From: Flammulina velutipes
Taxonomy: Eukaryota > Basidiomycota > Agaricomycetes > Agaricales > Physalacriaceae
Length of the DNA stretch: 64,000 nt
Assembly (NCBI GenBank): GCA_011800155.1
Contig: CM022370.1
Coordinates: forward strand, 1,302,001 to 1,366,000
Direction of reading: 5' to 3'
The notes under the pieces were generated by a model that saw nothing but the letters and a program-made list of their open reading frames with translations, searched no databases and was not told the DNA's origin. This document shows, in pieces, positions 60,391-64,000 of this stretch (positions are counted from its first letter, which is position 1; every line of letters begins with the position of its first letter). The position numbers and the translations under genes were made by a program.

Positions 60391-63300
60391 ATGCTCAACC
60401 ATCTCGTAGCAATTACCTTTGCATGCGTCGCCTTTGCGTCCATCATCTACATATTCTATTTCAACCGCCTCCTGGCGAGACTGCTAGGCCTTCTCATCCG
60501 TTTCTTCTGCTGGTCGCAAGGGGCTTCCAGTATATGGGTCCACATAGGTGAGATAACATCATCTATCTCTACTTGTGATTGCTCACTACGCGCAGGTTCC
60601 GTTCAATTAACGCTTCTCAGCGGACGGGTACTACTCAAGGATGTCCGCTACCATTCGAGCAACCAGACACTGCGGATAGTCAAGGTGCAGATAGTATGGA
60701 AGTACTGGCTCAGAAGGACACTCAGTGACCATAAGATTGGCACCATGTTTGGGAGTGACAGTACGTCCACTAGTTTTATATTGTCACCATCTCAGTCATT
60801 GTCACTCAGGCAATAACAGCAAGAACGATATACCTTGTCGCGTGCAGATTGTGCTCGAAGGCTACGAATGGTTCTTGTACAACCGAACGATGGCATATGA
60901 GAACATTCTCTCCCAGATGTTGTCCCACGACCCCTGTTTGCATCCAAACAAGAGTCGACGGAGCGTAGATACGCGTCAATCCATACGGACACATACCCCC
61001 GCAGGTAAGCCATTATGTAACTACTTCGCATTTGTGCTAACGTCGCGCTACAAAGATTCTGGCACGCCCATCCCTCCCACTCATGTCCTGGGCGCGTTAC
61101 GCCTACGGACTCCGACGTTCTTGCAAGATGTCATGTTCTGGATTCGTCGTCAGCTACCCAATCTGGATCCCAAGGAACTCATGCCCATAGACATCGCTGT
61201 CACCAAAGGCGTCATTCTATGTGGGAATACGTCCACTCAAAATCTCTTGGTTGCGGAATTTGAGAGTTCTAGTGGGACCTTCGGTATTACGCAGGTATGG
61301 AGTTGCGTCGACTGTCTCATTACATGTAACTCACACGTACATCAGTCCCGGTCAAAGTTTGATTTCTACAAGCAGTTGCTTAACATGCAGTTTAACAATG
61401 TTGTGGCTCATATGGTCGAGAATAAGCAGTATGCCGACAACATGCCCGCCATCGGTGACTTAATTCGAGAACAAGCAGAACTGTAGGTGATGCGATTCAT
61501 TCCATCCCCACCACTAACGCCTACTTCCAGTCACGGCAATCTATCTTCCATGCGGTCCTATTTGAACTACCATAGATTCGGAAAATTGTGGAGAAAACTT
61601 GGCCTCTATGGATTCTTTGGTAAAATCCTGAACAGATCCAAGTCGACCCAACATCGACCGTTCATGCGAAAGGCGAAGAAGAGTCTTGACGAAGAAACCC
61701 CAATCGGAGTCGACTTTTCAACTTTGGAGTATGCTATTGAACGGAAAATCCTGCAGACCCCTTTGCTTGAGCTATGCTATTATGCAGATGCCGCTGGAGA
61801 AGTCCCTCCTTTGCATATGCATGCTGAGCAACCAGGCATTGATGTTATTGGTAACGGAGACGCTGGACCTGAGTGGGGAGTAGACATGATAGTCAAAGGT
61901 GGGTTTATACGATATGGACCTTGGGTAGATCGACAAAGGTGGGCGATTGATTTCTTCTAGTCCGCCGTGAATGATCTCTGACGGATAGTGAGTTAGGGGA
62001 GAGTTACAGCGAGTGTTTTTTCCACCAACCTTCCACGACTCCGAGCAGACACCGAAGTTACAACCAGGCGACGAACGATTGTGGACGACGTTGAGGGTTT
62101 TTGTTGAACTCCGTGACGAAACCACGCTGCAAATACCTTTTCGTGAGGCTTCAAAGGTAAGGCGCCGATGACTTCGATGGACCGTATCTCATCTCCTGTA
62201 GAACTGGCAATGGGATGGGCTTGCAGAAATGCGCAATAGGCCTAAACAACGCGAGCACGCGGTTATTCGACTATGTGCGGGTGACAGCTCGTCAATCCAC
62301 TACACTATGCCCATGATCGCCGGACCTGGAGGCTACGAATCTGCCCTGGAAGTACATCTCGACACTGTACAGGTTACCTCTAGTCTCAACGACATTCGCC
62401 TCATCTCTGCTGAATCTTGTCGTGTGCGATGCGAGCTTCCTTCTCCGCTGCAATGGAATGCGTCACGAACTTGGAATATCAGCGTATCTCTTCGACAGCC
62501 AGTCCTGTATCTGCTCAGAGATCACATCAATATGTTTGTGGATCTTGGGAAGGATTGGGCATCGGGGCCTCCGAACGACTTTTTCCGTTTCGTGCCGACA
62601 GTCTATGCGTTTAGTTTGGACATGCACAGGTTTGAGCTAAATTTATATGCGAATGATCACAACATTATCGACAAGCCTTTGGTGAAGGATGACAACGGTA
62701 TCTCATTCAGTTTAGCAACCTCGAACAATCTCTTACGGGTCATATCTAGCGTTCGTGACAATCCGTGGCTCTTCGTTGCACAACGAGGTCCTTATCCCCT
62801 CCGACATATTTCGCCCATCTGTTTCGAAAGTGGTATTCGTAGTCGACATTCCTGATGCGAAGATCAGTCTCTCTCTTCCCAAGTGGCATACACATGCCAT
62901 GCATTGTCCTGACGAAGGAATTCATATGGGCAATCTGGGTTTACATTTGGATGGCTCGTATCGTTACTTCGCGCGCGTGGATGATGATCATACTGAGCAG
63001 CTTCATCTATCTTTCTCGGTAAGTGAAGAATCCTGTCATAATGCCATCTCTGAAACTGTACCAGCTACGCCATGTTGTCTACAAAGCCGTAGGATGGTCC
63101 CTCCGATATGTTATGATCGTCCGGGAAAATTATTTTGGGTCCTTTACACACTTTTCGACGTTATACGAATATCTGGAGAGACGAAATAGAGGACTGCCTC
63201 CAGGAGATCCAGACCTCCAGAAGTATAGGCCAGGAACAGTAAGTGCTGCTTTCTAATTTTGATGCTGGCTAATCTAAGAATATTGCAGTCAAATATGATG

Positions 63301-64000
63301 CAAGTGGTCTTAGTTGTAAGCCTTGAAAACGGATGCATGATCCTCCCGGCTGGTATTCCTGGGTATGAAGGAACGGTCAACGACAAGGCTGACAGTATCG
63401 GGCAATGCTTGGCTCTTGACTTCCCTCAATTGCAAGTTTACCTTAGATTACATGACTATTACATGGGTAAGCATACATCGTTGGCTTCTCGGACATCATT
63501 GACAAACCCTCCAGATTTCTCACTCAACATGTCCACCGTTTATGGACGTGTGTTGGATCGGTGTCCGCAGATGCTTGGTGCCCCATCAGACCACACAAAC
63601 TCTAAACCAATCTTTGTGATAGATGGTGAGACCTGCCTCTTATGGTGACTTACGTCCTGACCCCCTGCAGGAATTGATATCACGGCGAATCGTATGTTTG
63701 GTCCCCTGCCTCGAACTGTGACCTATTTGTGCGTGTGGGAGATCAGGCTAGGATATGTTAGGGGAACGTTGTCTGCCACGGCTGCTACTATTGCATCTTC
63801 AGCAGTGACGGCCTTCCGCATCAATTTCTCGGACGCACCGAACGCTCCGGCTGCAGAATACATGCTTCCGCTGTACCCTGATAGTACGTTCATTATACCC
63901 TACGCCTTCTGCCGATCTGACCTTTGCTCCCAGTCACATTCGTGAAAATCTCGCTGGACGCATTAGATGCGGTGTGGAAAGTTGACACTTCAGCTGTCCA
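60391..64000 (+). CDS. CSF1: Bridge-like lipid transfer protein CSF1 (5' part only)
   Basis: The ATG is at 60391 (MLNHLVAITFACVAFASIIY), with one N-terminal membrane anchor (HLVAITFACVAFASIIYIFY). Next comes GASSIWVHIG, then after an intron SVQLTLLSGRVLLKDVRYHS and TLRIVKVQIVWKYWLRRTLS, the N-terminal chorein-like part of fungal Csf1. Further exons give RTHTPAGKPLCNYF-type text, KDSGTPIPPTHVLGALRLRT, NLDPKELMPIDIAVTKGVIL and FWKKLGLYGFFGKILNRSK-like stretches. Fungal Csf1 is about 3,000 residues and is the ortholog of animal BLTP1/KIAA1109; it forms a lipid-conducting groove at ER contact sites. The coding sequence runs past position 64000 with many introns. I did not resolve each junction beyond 62 kb. 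Confidence 0.88.

Overview
The window reads as gene-dense nuclear DNA from a filamentous basidiomycete, most likely an Agaricomycete. The reasons are many short introns of about 45-60 bases with GT...AG ends, dense placement on both strands, a bacterial-type (organellar) glutamyl-tRNA synthetase, PL14-type lyase and basidiomycete-style F-box proteins, and fungal-only genes (DUO1, ATG27, DUF1746). I see no rRNA, CRISPR array, operon or transposon. Most genes are housekeeping, and I resolved them by joining exons by eye. About 30 protein genes are supported.

Layout from left to right. 1-9.5 kb: a truncated AMP-dependent acyl-CoA synthetase, RNA polymerase II subunit RPB3 with an unusual Gly/Trp tail, and an EF-hand MscS-type channel. 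9.5-16.7 kb: the SNARE TLG2, a small eight-cysteine protein, the cytosolic Fe-S factor NAR1, and a secreted PL14-like lyase. 16.8-25.3 kb: a vacuolar amino-acid transporter, phosphomevalonate kinase ERG8, ferrochelatase HEM15, and a TBC Rab-GAP. 25.4-37.5 kb: a dynamin-like GTPase, a serine beta-lactamase-fold hydrolase, a Yippee protein, allantoinase, a PA-TM-RING ubiquitin ligase, and an intronless F-box protein. 37.6-48.2 kb: SKI3, a second intronless F-box protein, ATG27, a viroplasmin/RNase H1 N-terminal-domain protein, and an orphan. 48.3-64 kb: a mitochondrial-type GluRS, a small KNH-like secreted protein, DASH subunit DUO1, the N-recognin UBR1, a DUF1746 membrane protein, a twin-CX9C protein, and the 5' part of CSF1.

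No metabolic cluster is apparent. Some functional themes recur. Ubiquitin-system genes are frequent (UBR1, PA-TM-RING, two F-box proteins, a DUF1746/Dsc4-like protein). So are endomembrane trafficking and lipid-transfer genes (TLG2, TBC GAP, ATG27, dynamin, CSF1). Iron/heme/respiration genes also appear (NAR1, HEM15, NDUFAF8-like). I see no clearly new multi-gene system. The best leads are single-gene features: the Gly/Trp-repeat tail on RPB3, an R-loop-binding-type domain without its nuclease, a charged helix in DUO1, and small unassigned proteins.
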